From JBBQER01 sp052148155 (lineage in GTDB: Bacteria > Actinomycetota > Acidimicrobiia > IMCC26256 > PALSA-610), in the NCBI GenBank assembly GCA_052148155.1, contig JBKQIY010000260.1, positions 1-13,669 on the forward strand: a stretch of DNA of 13,669 bases, written 5' to 3'. The notes under the pieces are model-generated. The model was given only the letters and a program-made list of their open reading frames with translations, searched no databases and was not told the DNA's origin. Of the stretch, positions 6,498-13,438 are shown one piece after another; the stretch's first letter is position 1, and each line of letters begins with the position of its first letter. Both the position numbers and the translations under genes were made by a program.

Positions 6498-6689
6498 GTG
6501 GCCATCGCACCGACCGGAGAGGTGTGCGTGTGCGACCTCGTCGGGCCGATCGGCACGTCGCAGCCGACGGTTTCGGATCATCTGAAGGTTCTCGCCGACG
6601 TCTGTGTTGTGAGCCGCGAACGACGCGGTCGTTGGGTGTGGTACCGCGCGGTTCCTGAGCATCTCGAACGTCTGAGCGCGGTCTTGTAG
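6498..6689 (+). pseudogene. N-terminally truncated ArsR-family metalloregulator remnant
   Basis: The 63-codon frame matches the C-terminal two thirds of an ArsR/SmtB winged-helix repressor. EVCVCDLV is the arsenic-type Cys-Val-Cys site on helix 3, TSQPTVSDHLKVL is the recognition helix, and ERRGRWVWYRAVP is the wing. The usual first 45-55 residues, which form the dimer-interface helices and the ALADPxRLxIL segment, are missing. No matching sequence lies upstream in any frame, where the 67-aa Cys-rich gene ends at 6481. The only start is a GTG at 6498 without a ribosome site. It is probably a relic that once sensed a metal(loid), possibly controlling the CDF gene 43 bases downstream. A functional minimal DNA-binding domain cannot be excluded. 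Confidence 0.72.
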
Positions 6690-6732
6690 TCAGAGAGCGA
6701 ACCGGACCGCGCCTGACGCGTAGCCTCGTCGC

Positions 6733-7512
6733 ATGAACGGAACGATGGCGCACCGCCATGGCCCGTGGACCCATGAGCACCATCATCACGGGTCCCACCG
6801 TCATCTTCGCCTGATCTTCCGATCACCCGAAGATGGTCATGGCCGCGCCCACTCGCACGTGCATGGACAAGAACACGAACACGAGCACGGACATACGCAC
6901 GGACGGGTCGACCGTTCGATCATCCGGTCGCACGCTGGGGTCCGGGCGGTGTCGATCAGCCTCGCGATTCTCGGTGTCACCGCGATCTTGCAGTCCGTCG
7001 TGTTCGTGCTGTCCCGCTCGGTTGCGCTGCTCGCCGACCTGATCCACAACGGCGGCGACGCGCTCACCGCGATTCCCCTGGCGATCGCGTTCCTCGCTCG
7101 GAGCGAACGCGGCGAACGCGGCGCCGGGTATGCGGTGGTGGCGACCATCTTCGTGTCCGCGTGCGTCGCGGCTTACGAAGCGGTCGTGCGGCTTGTCCAC
7201 CCGCAGCATCTCGGGTATCTGGGTCCGCTTGCGGTGGCCGGCGTCATTGGCTTCATCGGGAACGAGCTTGCGGCGCGGGTCCGACTTCGGGCCGGGGCGC
7301 GGCTCGACAGTCCTGCGCTCGTCGCCGACGGTCATCACGCACGCGTCGACGGATTCGTGTCGCTCGGTGTCGTCGCGTCGGCGGCGGCGGTCGCGGTGGG
7401 CGTGAAGATCGCCGATCCGGTCATCGGTCTCGCAATCACGGCGCTGATCTTGCGCATCACCTGGCAGGCTTGGGGCACCATCCGAGTCGGCGACGATCAT
7501 CGTCCGAGCTGA
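6733..7512 (+). CDS. Cation diffusion facilitator (CDF) metal transporter, His-rich, no C-terminal domain
   Basis: A 259-aa inner-membrane metal/proton antiporter of the CDF family, probably exporting Zn2+ or a similar divalent ion. The cytosolic N-terminus carries 18 His within the first 57 residues, including HEHHHH and HEHEHGHTH runs. Membrane segments fall near 72-92, 97-121, 133-152, 163-181 and 205-240. The transport site is formed by HxxxD in TM2 (His105/Asp109) and HxxxD in TM5 (His202/Asp206), a pattern usual in zinc-type members. The sequence ends about 10 residues after TM6, so the ferredoxin-like cytosolic domain of about 80 residues found in most members is absent. ATGs at 6733 and 6745 are both possible. 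A truncated ArsR-type gene lies just upstream. Confidence 0.92.
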   Translation: MNGTMAHRHGPWTHEHHHHGSHRHLRLIFRSPEDGHGRAHSHVHGQEHEHEHGHTHGRVDRSIIRSHAGVRAVSISLAILGVTAILQSVVFVLSRSVALLADLIHNGGDALTAIPLAIAFLARSERGERGAGYAVVATIFVSACVAAYEAVVRLVHPQHLGYLGPLAVAGVIGFIGNELAARVRLRAGARLDSPALVADGHHARVDGFVSLGVVASAAAVAVGVKIADPVIGLAITALILRITWQAWGTIRVGDDHRPS

Positions 7513-7533
7513 CCGGCGATCGTCGGAGCGCCC

Positions 7534-8601
7534 GTGGAACCTTCAGATGAGCTGCGTGAGTTCGGCCGGATCTGGGAGTGGTTCGCCGACTCTTCGTGTC
7601 GCGGCTACTCGCCGCTGTACGACCGCATCTGTCGTTTCGTCGCCCAGGACGACGACGTCTTGGCGCTGATCAAACAGGCTCCGCCGGCCGCTCATCAGCC
7701 CAACGTGATCCTCGGCGTCGTGCACTACTTGTTGCTCGGTGGGCTCGATCATCCGCTCGCCGCGGTCTATGCGGGACGCAACGATGCCGATCCCGGGCCG
7801 CTGTTTCGGGACGTCTGCCTCAGCTGTCGCGCCGAGGTTCTGGCGTTGATGCAGACGCGTCGCACCCAGACCAACGAAGTGGGCCGCAGCGCAGTGCTCG
7901 GCCCCGCGCTCACGTGGGTTGCCGGTCAGGTCCGCGGGCCGTTGGCGTTGGTCGACGTCGGCACCAGCGCCGGGCTGAATCTCGCCTGCGATCGGTATCG
8001 CCTCGACTACGGCGCTGCGGGCGCGACCGGCCCCCCCGACGCCGACGTCCGTATCGCATGCGCGGTGATCGGCGGGAACCCACCGATCGCCGCTCAGCTG
8101 CCGGCCATCGTTGCGCGCATCGGACTCGACCGGTCACCGATCGACCTGACCGACGAGCGCGACGCACGCTGGCTGCTCGCGTGCATCTGGCCCGACACCG
8201 GCCGTCTCGAACGTACGAGCGCCGCGATACGTCACGCACAACAACATCCGCCGACCATCCGGCGCGGCGACATGATCGACGACCTCCCGGCGACGCTCGC
8301 CGAACTTCCCGACGACGCGACCGTCTGTGTCCTGACCACGTGGGCGCTCGCCTATCTGCAATCCGAAGGCCGCCAACGGTTCGCCGCGCGGCTCGCGGCG
8401 GCTGGCCGGCAACGAACGATCGTGTGGATCTCCGGCGAAGGTCCGGGTGTCGTGTCCGCCTTCGCCGACGCGATACCGCCGCCGGACGGCGGGGTCGAAC
8501 CGAGCGTCCTCGGCGCGGTCGTGTACGACGGCGACACGGCGCACGCAACCGCACTCGCCTACGTGCACCCCCACGGGGCGTCGATCAACTGGCTCGCGTA
8601 G
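7534..8601 (+). CDS. DUF2332 domain protein
   Basis: A 355-aa protein covering the whole length of the actinobacterial/proteobacterial DUF2332 family. The GTG at 7534 is preceded by GGAG (7525-7528). Family landmarks are YSPLYDRI (25-32), the hydrophobic VHYLLLGGLDHPL (63-75), RTQTNEVGR (110-118), DVGTSAGLNL (141-150), a late WALAYLQ and WISGEGPG. The Gly-rich segment after a beta strand ending in Asp looks like the SAM-binding loop of a Rossmann methyltransferase, but no catalytic motif is evident. The function is unknown. There is no signal peptide or TM segment. It starts 22 bases after the CDF gene and may be co-transcribed with it. Confidence 0.88.
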   Translation: MEPSDELREFGRIWEWFADSSCRGYSPLYDRICRFVAQDDDVLALIKQAPPAAHQPNVILGVVHYLLLGGLDHPLAAVYAGRNDADPGPLFRDVCLSCRAEVLALMQTRRTQTNEVGRSAVLGPALTWVAGQVRGPLALVDVGTSAGLNLACDRYRLDYGAAGATGPPDADVRIACAVIGGNPPIAAQLPAIVARIGLDRSPIDLTDERDARWLLACIWPDTGRLERTSAAIRHAQQHPPTIRRGDMIDDLPATLAELPDDATVCVLTTWALAYLQSEGRQRFAARLAAAGRQRTIVWISGEGPGVVSAFADAIPPPDGGVEPSVLGAVVYDGDTAHATALAYVHPHGASINWLA

Positions 8602-8620
8602 CAGCGAACGGGCCGGCGTC

Positions 8621-8639
8621 GGGTCGGACGCTCCGACCC
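8621..8639. terminator. Hairpin between convergent DUF2332 and pstS genes
   Basis: GGGTCGGA-CGC-TCCGACCC is a perfect 8-bp stem with a 3-base loop, placed 20 bases after the DUF2332 stop and 8 bases after the pstS stop on the other strand. Position and symmetry fit a bidirectional terminator. It lacks a T-run on either side, as is common in high-GC actinobacteria. Confidence 0.6.
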
Positions 8640-8646
8640 CGAACGC

Positions 8647-10218
8647 TCACGCCGGTCTTCGTTTGCGGAGGTAGATCGTCAGGGCCGGAGGCCCGAAGAT
8701 CGCGACCAGCGCGACCGCAACCGCGACGACGTAGAGCAACAACGGCAACGGGTCCCGGGCGGGCGGCACCTGCACCGGGCCGCTCGCGACGGCAAGTTCT
8801 TGGGTCGATCCGGCCTGCGTCGGGTCGACCGTGCCGGCTTCACCTTTGGGCGTTCGGACGTCCTTGGCGCCAGCGCCGGCGGCGGCGCTCCCGCCCGCGA
8901 GCAGGCTCGAGGTTCCCAGTTGGGAGCCGGTCTGTACACCGTTCGCGGTTGGGGCGTTGGTGGTGACGGTCTGCGCCGGCGGGATCGCGCCTTGTTTGGC
9001 CGAAGGTGGCGGGGGCGGCGCGTCGCCGGTGATGAACTGCCCGTTGATGGTGGGGTCGTCGCATTGGCTGATCGGCGGCGGGTTCACGTGTCCGGGAATT
9101 TTCAGCACGACGTTGAACACGTCCTGGACGAGGTTCTCGGGCAGGGGCGAGTAGCCGAGCTCGGCCGCCTCCTGTTGGCCGGCGCACGCCAGGTAGAGGA
9201 TGAACTTGGAGAGCGTGATCCCCTTGGCCGCGGTGAACGGCGCTGCGGTGGTGGTCGGCACGATGAGGTAGCTGTAGCTCGACACCGGGTAGGTACGCGG
9301 GTCGGGGTTGGCGTACACGCCGAGCAGGTTCTGGGTGAGGTTCGGGTTGAGCGTCGCTTTGGTGAGCGCGATCGCCACGTCCTGCGGGGAGGGTTGGGTG
9401 AAGTAGCCGGCAGCGTTCAGGATCGAGGCGACCGGAAAGCCGCGCTGTTTGGCGTAGCCGTATTCGACGTAGGTGATCGCGCCGTTGTTGTACGGCGCGG
9501 CGACATAGTCGGCGACCCCGTCGGAGAGTTGCTGCGAGGTCGCGTTGACGTCGGGCCACAGCGACACCGAGGGGCACGGAGTGACCGTCAAGCCAACCCG
9601 CTGACAGAACGCGTTGTACAGCGCCGGCTCTTCAGCTGCCATGTACGCGGTGAACTGCGCGGTCGTTCCCGAACCGTCGGACCGGACGACCACCCGGATC
9701 GGCAGGTTCGGCAGCTGCAGCTGCGGGTTGTCGGCCGCGATGGCCGGATCGTTCCAGTTGGTGATGCCTCCGGTGAAGATCTTCGTCAGTAACAGTGGTG
9801 TGAGCCGCAGCGTCGTGACGAGCTGGCCATCGATCGACAGGTGATACATGAACGAGGTGCCGCCGGCGACGTCGGGCATGTAGGCGTACGGCCGGTGCGC
9901 GGCGAGTGCGACCTCATCGGTACTCACCGTCCCGGTGCTGTCGAGGTAGGCCGTCTGGAACGGAATCTCCGACGCTGCGAAGTCGACTTGATCTTGGTAG
10001 TAGAACACGCGGCCCGACGTCGAACCGACGCCTTGGTAGTTGACGGAAATGCCCTGGCGGGCAACGTCGGCGGCCCATTGTTGCAGCGCGATCTGCGACC
10101 ACGTCGAGCCGGCGCCGTCGATACTCACGTCTGCGTACGCGGGGCCGGCCGTGACCGGCACGAGGATAGATACCAGGAGAGAAACGACGAGAAACGCCAA
10201 GCCGAGTCGATGGATCAT
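8647..10218 (-). CDS. pstS: PstS-type phosphate-binding protein with C-terminal membrane anchor
   Basis: A 523-aa periplasm/cell-wall-side phosphate receptor of the Pst ABC transporter. The ATG at 10218 overlaps the pstB stop as ATGA. A Sec signal peptide (1-29, ending AYA before Asp30) has no lipobox Cys. The binding domain shows GAGSTW (35-40), VDFAASE (78-84), IFTGGITNWNDP (147-158) and the phosphate loop RSDGSGTT (179-186). About 398-488 is a Pro/Ala/Gly/Thr linker starting with a five-Pro run. Then come one hydrophobic helix (about 490-514) and a basic tail, LRKRRPA. The protein is thus probably held by its C-terminus instead of a lipid, unlike usual actinobacterial lipoprotein PstS. Typical PstS proteins are about 350-380 residues, so the extra length is the linker and anchor. 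Confidence 0.93.
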   Translation of the reverse strand: MIHRLGLAFLVVSLLVSILVPVTAGPAYADVSIDGAGSTWSQIALQQWAADVARQGISVNYQGVGSTSGRVFYYQDQVDFAASEIPFQTAYLDSTGTVSTDEVALAAHRPYAYMPDVAGGTSFMYHLSIDGQLVTTLRLTPLLLTKIFTGGITNWNDPAIAADNPQLQLPNLPIRVVVRSDGSGTTAQFTAYMAAEEPALYNAFCQRVGLTVTPCPSVSLWPDVNATSQQLSDGVADYVAAPYNNGAITYVEYGYAKQRGFPVASILNAAGYFTQPSPQDVAIALTKATLNPNLTQNLLGVYANPDPRTYPVSSYSYLIVPTTTAAPFTAAKGITLSKFILYLACAGQQEAAELGYSPLPENLVQDVFNVVLKIPGHVNPPPISQCDDPTINGQFITGDAPPPPPSAKQGAIPPAQTVTTNAPTANGVQTGSQLGTSSLLAGGSAAAGAGAKDVRTPKGEAGTVDPTQAGSTQELAVASGPVQVPPARDPLPLLLYVVAVAVALVAIFGPPALTIYLRKRRPA

Positions 10219-11051
10219 CCGAACCTTCCGGTCACGTAGTCGAGGGTGCGCTGATCTTCGGGATGGAAGAACATCTGCTGGGTGCTGCCTTGTTCGACGA
10301 CCACACCCGGTTCGCCTTCGCCGGCAAGAAAAAACGCGCAGTATTGCGACACCCGGGCGGCCTGTTGCATGTTGTGGGTGACGATCACGATCGTCACCTG
10401 CTCTCGCAGCTCGTCGATCGTCTCTTCGATCCGTCGAGTGGAGGTCGGGTCGAGCGCCGAGCACGGTTCGTCCATCAACAGTACGTCGGGTTTCACGGCG
10501 AGCGCCCGCGCGATGCACAGTCGCTGTTGTTGGCCGCCGGAAAGTCCGCCGCCGGCATCCCCGAGCCGGTTCTTGACCTCGTTCCAGAGTCCGGCCCGTT
10601 CCAGGCAGTGCTGGACGGTGTCGTGCGCGTCGCTGCGCGAGAGACGATGGCCGGCGAGCTTGAGTCCGGCGACGACGTTCTCGGCGACCGACATCGCCGG
10701 GAACGGGTTCGGCTTTTGGAACACCATGCCGATGCGGCGGCGGATTTCGGTGATGAGCAGGTCGGAGCGGTAGATATCGATCCCGTCGATGCGGATCGTT
10801 CCCGAAAGCGACGCCGACGGCACCAGTTCGTGCATCCGGTTCAAGATCCGCAAGAACGTCGACTTGCCGCACCCCGACGGACCGATCAGTGACGTCACCT
10901 GGTTGGCCTGCATCTCGAGGTTCACGCGGTCCAGCACCTTGTGATCACCGAACCAGGCGCTCACGTTTTCGGTCACCAGGCCGGCCGCCCGGCTCGGCGC
11001 GTCCCCGAAGTGCTGCGCGTCGAGTGCTTCCATGGTGTTCGACGAGCTCAT
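10215..11051 (-). CDS. pstB: Phosphate ABC transporter ATP-binding protein
   Basis: A 278-aa cytosolic ATPase that drives phosphate import. The ATG at 11051 overlaps the pstA stop (ATGA), and its own stop overlaps the pstS start the same way. An in-frame extension further upstream lies inside pstA and is discarded. All ABC motifs are intact: Walker A GPSGCGKST (57-65), Q-loop FQKPNPFP (111-118, typical of PstB), signature LSGGQQQR (170-177), Walker B VLLMDE (190-195) with catalytic Glu195, and His226 in VTHNM. The N-terminal 20 residues are a variable tail. It sits between pstA and pstS in one operon. Confidence 0.97.
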   Translation of the reverse strand: MSSSNTMEALDAQHFGDAPSRAAGLVTENVSAWFGDHKVLDRVNLEMQANQVTSLIGPSGCGKSTFLRILNRMHELVPSASLSGTIRIDGIDIYRSDLLITEIRRRIGMVFQKPNPFPAMSVAENVVAGLKLAGHRLSRSDAHDTVQHCLERAGLWNEVKNRLGDAGGGLSGGQQQRLCIARALAVKPDVLLMDEPCSALDPTSTRRIEETIDELREQVTIVIVTHNMQQAARVSQYCAFFLAGEGEPGVVVEQGSTQQMFFHPEDQRTLDYVTGRFG

Positions 11052-12214
11052 GTCAGACCCTTCCGTGCGAGCCGCGCTCGCTTGAAACGCCCGATGTGGC
11101 CGGGGCCGCGCCCCCCGATGATCCGGGCGATGACGAACAGGACAAGAACCAGACCGAGCAACACGAACGCGCCGGTCCAGGCGCGCTCGATCTGCGCGGT
11201 CTGCGGGAAGTGGATCAGGCGATAGATCATGAGCGGCAGCGCGTCTTGTTTGCCGCGGAACGGATCGCCGTTGTAGATGTTGTTCCCGAGTGAGGTGAGG
11301 ATGAGCGGCGCGGTCTCGCCGACCACTCGGGCGACACCGAGGATCACCGCGGTGAGCAGGCCGGTGCGCGCGGTCGGGAGGATGATCCGCCGGACGGTCG
11401 CCCATTCGCCGCCGCCGAGGGCGAGCGACGCTTCGCGCAGGCCGCCGGGGACGAGACGGAGCACCACTTCAGCAGTTCGGGTCACCGTCGGCAACATCAA
11501 CACTGTCAGCGACAACGCGGCCGCCAAGCCGGTCTGTTGCTGATGCAACGCAATGATGAACGCTGCATAGATGAACAGTCCCGCCACGATCGATGGGATC
11601 GCGCTCATCGCGTCGACGATCAGGCGGACGGGCCGCGCCATGCGACCCTTGATCTCGCTGAGGAACACGGCCGTCGCGATCCCGAGCGGAACCGACAGCA
11701 ATGTGGCGATCCCGACCATCTCGAGTGACCCGACAATGGCGGCCGACCCGCCGCCCTGCGTCGGCGGGCTCAACGGACCGACGTGGCTTTGATCCTGGGT
11801 GAAGAACTGCGGCCGCAACGCGTGGTAGCCGCGGGCGATCGTGTAGCCGACGATCACCGCGAGCGGGACCAGCATGCCGACCGCGACCGAAGCCACGATC
11901 ACGCCGACGATCCGGTCCCGAGCCAACAGGGTGCCGAGTCGCTCCCGGGCGATGAACCACACCGTCGTCAAGAACAGCACATACCACACGACGCCGAACC
12001 CGAGTCCGCCCGACAGCGGCGTGAGCCGTTCGTACACCAGCCACGTGAGGCAGAAGGATCCAACCGCGGCGCCGGCCAGATCGAGGGCGTCCGCGGTCTG
12101 GAACGCGCGGGGCCGGATGCGATCGCCGGGACGCTCGCCGGGAAGATCGATACGAGGCTCGTCGACGTCGAGGGCCGTTTCGATTGCGTCGCCACGCTCG
12201 GCTGTGGTGGTCAT
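11048..12214 (-). CDS. pstA: Phosphate ABC transporter permease PstA, with N-terminal extension
   Basis: A 388-aa membrane permease subunit pairing with PstC. The ATG at 12214 lies 6 bases after the pstC stop, with its ribosome site (GGAGAT) inside the pstC end. The transporter core covers roughly 100-365. It includes the EAA-loop EASLALGGGEWATVRRIILP (261-280), which docks on PstB, and the preceding SAIPSIVAGLFIY segment. PstA is usually about 280-300 residues. Here some 95 residues precede the core and include two extra hydrophobic segments (about 44-62 and 73-89). The role of the extension is unknown. Confidence 0.95.
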   Translation of the reverse strand: MTTTAERGDAIETALDVDEPRIDLPGERPGDRIRPRAFQTADALDLAGAAVGSFCLTWLVYERLTPLSGGLGFGVVWYVLFLTTVWFIARERLGTLLARDRIVGVIVASVAVGMLVPLAVIVGYTIARGYHALRPQFFTQDQSHVGPLSPPTQGGGSAAIVGSLEMVGIATLLSVPLGIATAVFLSEIKGRMARPVRLIVDAMSAIPSIVAGLFIYAAFIIALHQQQTGLAAALSLTVLMLPTVTRTAEVVLRLVPGGLREASLALGGGEWATVRRIILPTARTGLLTAVILGVARVVGETAPLILTSLGNNIYNGDPFRGKQDALPLMIYRLIHFPQTAQIERAWTGAFVLLGLVLVLFVIARIIGGRGPGHIGRFKRARLARKGLT

Positions 12215-12220
12215 CGTCGG

Positions 12221-13219
12221 TCAAATCTCCGTCGACGCGCCGGATCGGGAGCGGGCCACGATGACCGACGCGATGGCGTTGACGATGAGCGTGATGACGA
12301 ACAGGGTCAGCCCGGCGGCCATGAGCGCGCTGATGCCGAATGCGTTCGATTCCGAGAACCGCAACGCGATCAGGGACGCGATCGAGTTCCCTCCGGTCTG
12401 CAGCACGTGGGTGAGTCCGTGGGGGTTGAACAGCGGCGAGATGATCAACGTGACCGCGATGGTCTCGCCGAGCGCGCGACCCAGTCCGAGCATCGACCCG
12501 CCGATGATGCCCCCGCGACCGAAGGGAAGGACCACCGATTTGATGACACCCCAGCGGGTCCCGCCGAGTGCCAATGCGCCTTCCTTCTCGCCCGGCGGCG
12601 CTTGCGAGAACACCTCGCGCATCACCGCGGTGCAGATCGGGATGACCATGAGCGCGACGACGAGGCCGGCCACGAACGTCGACGCCGGGTAACTGGCGAC
12701 GCTTTGCGGGTCTTGGGTGTGGAAGAACGGGATGAACCCGAAGTGGGTGCCCAGCCAGCGGCTCACAAGGATCGCGCGGGGCTGCAGGTAGGCCCGTCCC
12801 CAAAGTCCGTAGATCAGGCTGGGGATCGCGGCGAGCACATCGATGAACGACGTGAGTGGGCGTCGGATGCGGGCCGGCGCATACTCGGTAACGAACAGCG
12901 CCGAACAGATCGCGACCGGGACCGCGATCGCCAGAGCAATGATGGCGATGAGGAAGGTGCCGAGCAGCGCCGACCACACACCGAACGGCCCGAGCCCCGG
13001 CTCCCATGCGGAGCGGGTGAAGAAGCTGAATCCGGCGACCCGCAACGCGCTCCACGCTCGGATGAGCAGGAACAGTCCGATCATTGCCATGAGGCTGAGG
13101 GTCAGGCCACCGCTCGCGCGGGCAAAGATCCGGTACGACTTGTCGGCCCTCGACCGGGCATGCGCGGGACGGACGCGCTCTTCTTCAGCGGTCCCCTGTC
13201 CCAGGCTGTGCAGGGCCAC
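12221..13219 (-). CDS. pstC: Phosphate ABC transporter permease PstC
   Basis: A 332-aa membrane permease and the first gene of the operon. The GTG at 13219 follows a GGAGG ribosome site (13223-13227). Six hydrophobic segments fit the PstC topology: about 38-54, 82-110, 122-140, 180-200, 237-262 and 297-321. The EAA loop is EGALALGGTRWGVIKSVVLP (213-232), and the family segment LAAIPSLIYGLWG precedes it at 129-141. It is followed closely by pstA, pstB and pstS. Expression is expected to be induced by phosphate starvation, which the PHO-box-like repeat upstream would support. Confidence 0.96.
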   Translation of the reverse strand: MALHSLGQGTAEEERVRPAHARSRADKSYRIFARASGGLTLSLMAMIGLFLLIRAWSALRVAGFSFFTRSAWEPGLGPFGVWSALLGTFLIAIIALAIAVPVAICSALFVTEYAPARIRRPLTSFIDVLAAIPSLIYGLWGRAYLQPRAILVSRWLGTHFGFIPFFHTQDPQSVASYPASTFVAGLVVALMVIPICTAVMREVFSQAPPGEKEGALALGGTRWGVIKSVVLPFGRGGIIGGSMLGLGRALGETIAVTLIISPLFNPHGLTHVLQTGGNSIASLIALRFSESNAFGISALMAAGLTLFVITLIVNAIASVIVARSRSGASTEI

Positions 13220-13248
13220 GAGCCTCCTGGCATTAAACGGATAGAGTT

Positions 13249-13254
13249 AGTGTA
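13249..13254 (-). promoter_or_regulatory. Possible -10 box of the pst operon
   Basis: On the minus strand, TACACT fits the TANNNT actinobacterial -10 pattern and lies in the only A/T-rich patch of the intergenic region (about 13231-13258), 30 bases before the pstC GTG. It would give a leader of roughly 20-25 bases containing the GGAGG site. No convincing -35 is visible, as expected for an activator-dependent promoter, but the call is weak. Confidence 0.35.
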
Positions 13255-13334
13255 GTATGGCGGACCATCGCTCGTGGGCGCGCCGCTGCGACGCCCGAGG
13301 TATTCGACTCGGTGGAGGTCGCCTTGAGATGGCG

Positions 13335-13356
13335 TCATGGTGAACGCCGTTGGAAC
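13335..13356 (-). promoter_or_regulatory. PHO-box-like direct repeat (candidate PhoP/RegX3 site)
   Basis: Reading the minus strand, GTTCCAA-CGGC is followed at once by GTTCACC-ATGA. These are two 11-base units whose first seven bases match the GTTCACC direct-repeat unit of actinobacterial PHO boxes (second unit exact, first unit four of seven plus spacing). It lies between the divergent pstC and the secreted-protein gene, about 116 bases from the pstC start and 83 from the other. It overlaps a perfect inverted repeat GCCGTTG-GAA-CAACGGC (13346-13362). Assignment to Pho control is inference from the repeat and the pst context. Confidence 0.5.
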
Positions 13357-13386
13357 AACGGCCGACATTTCCGCGACGGGACCGGC

Positions 13387-13404
13387 CACCCGCTCTCGCG
13401 GGTG
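13387..13404 (+). promoter_or_regulatory. Hairpin in the probable leader of the divergent secreted-protein gene
   Basis: CACCCGC-TCTC-GCGGGTG is a perfect 7-bp stem with a 4-base loop, ending 34 bases before the GTG at 13439 and 19 bases before its AGGAGG ribosome site. It may be a leader structure or an operator. No T-run follows, so it does not look like a terminator. Confidence 0.35.
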
Positions 13405-13438
13405 CTAACAACAGCGTTGCCCTGAGGAGGATTGCAGC

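Noticed and set aside
6741..6905. CAT/CAC-rich stretch that could look like a DNA repeat
   Set aside because: It simply encodes the His-rich N-terminus of the CDF transporter. The units are irregular.
7578..8966. 462-codon plus-strand frame overlapping DUF2332 and the end of pstS
   Set aside because: It is an Arg-rich out-of-frame shadow of the DUF2332 gene.
10219..10872. Upstream in-frame extension of pstS
   Set aside because: It overlaps pstB in another frame and is Arg-rich. The signal peptide begins at 10218, in an ATGA overlap.
11052..11405. Upstream in-frame extension of pstB
   Set aside because: It is inside pstA and is not PstB-like. The ATG at 11051 overlaps the pstA stop in the standard coupled way.
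11783..13255. 490-codon plus-strand open frame opposite pstA/pstC
   Set aside because: It is antisense to two clear permease genes, and its product is an Arg/Asp/Glu/His-rich string typical of third-position GC bias, without family motifs.
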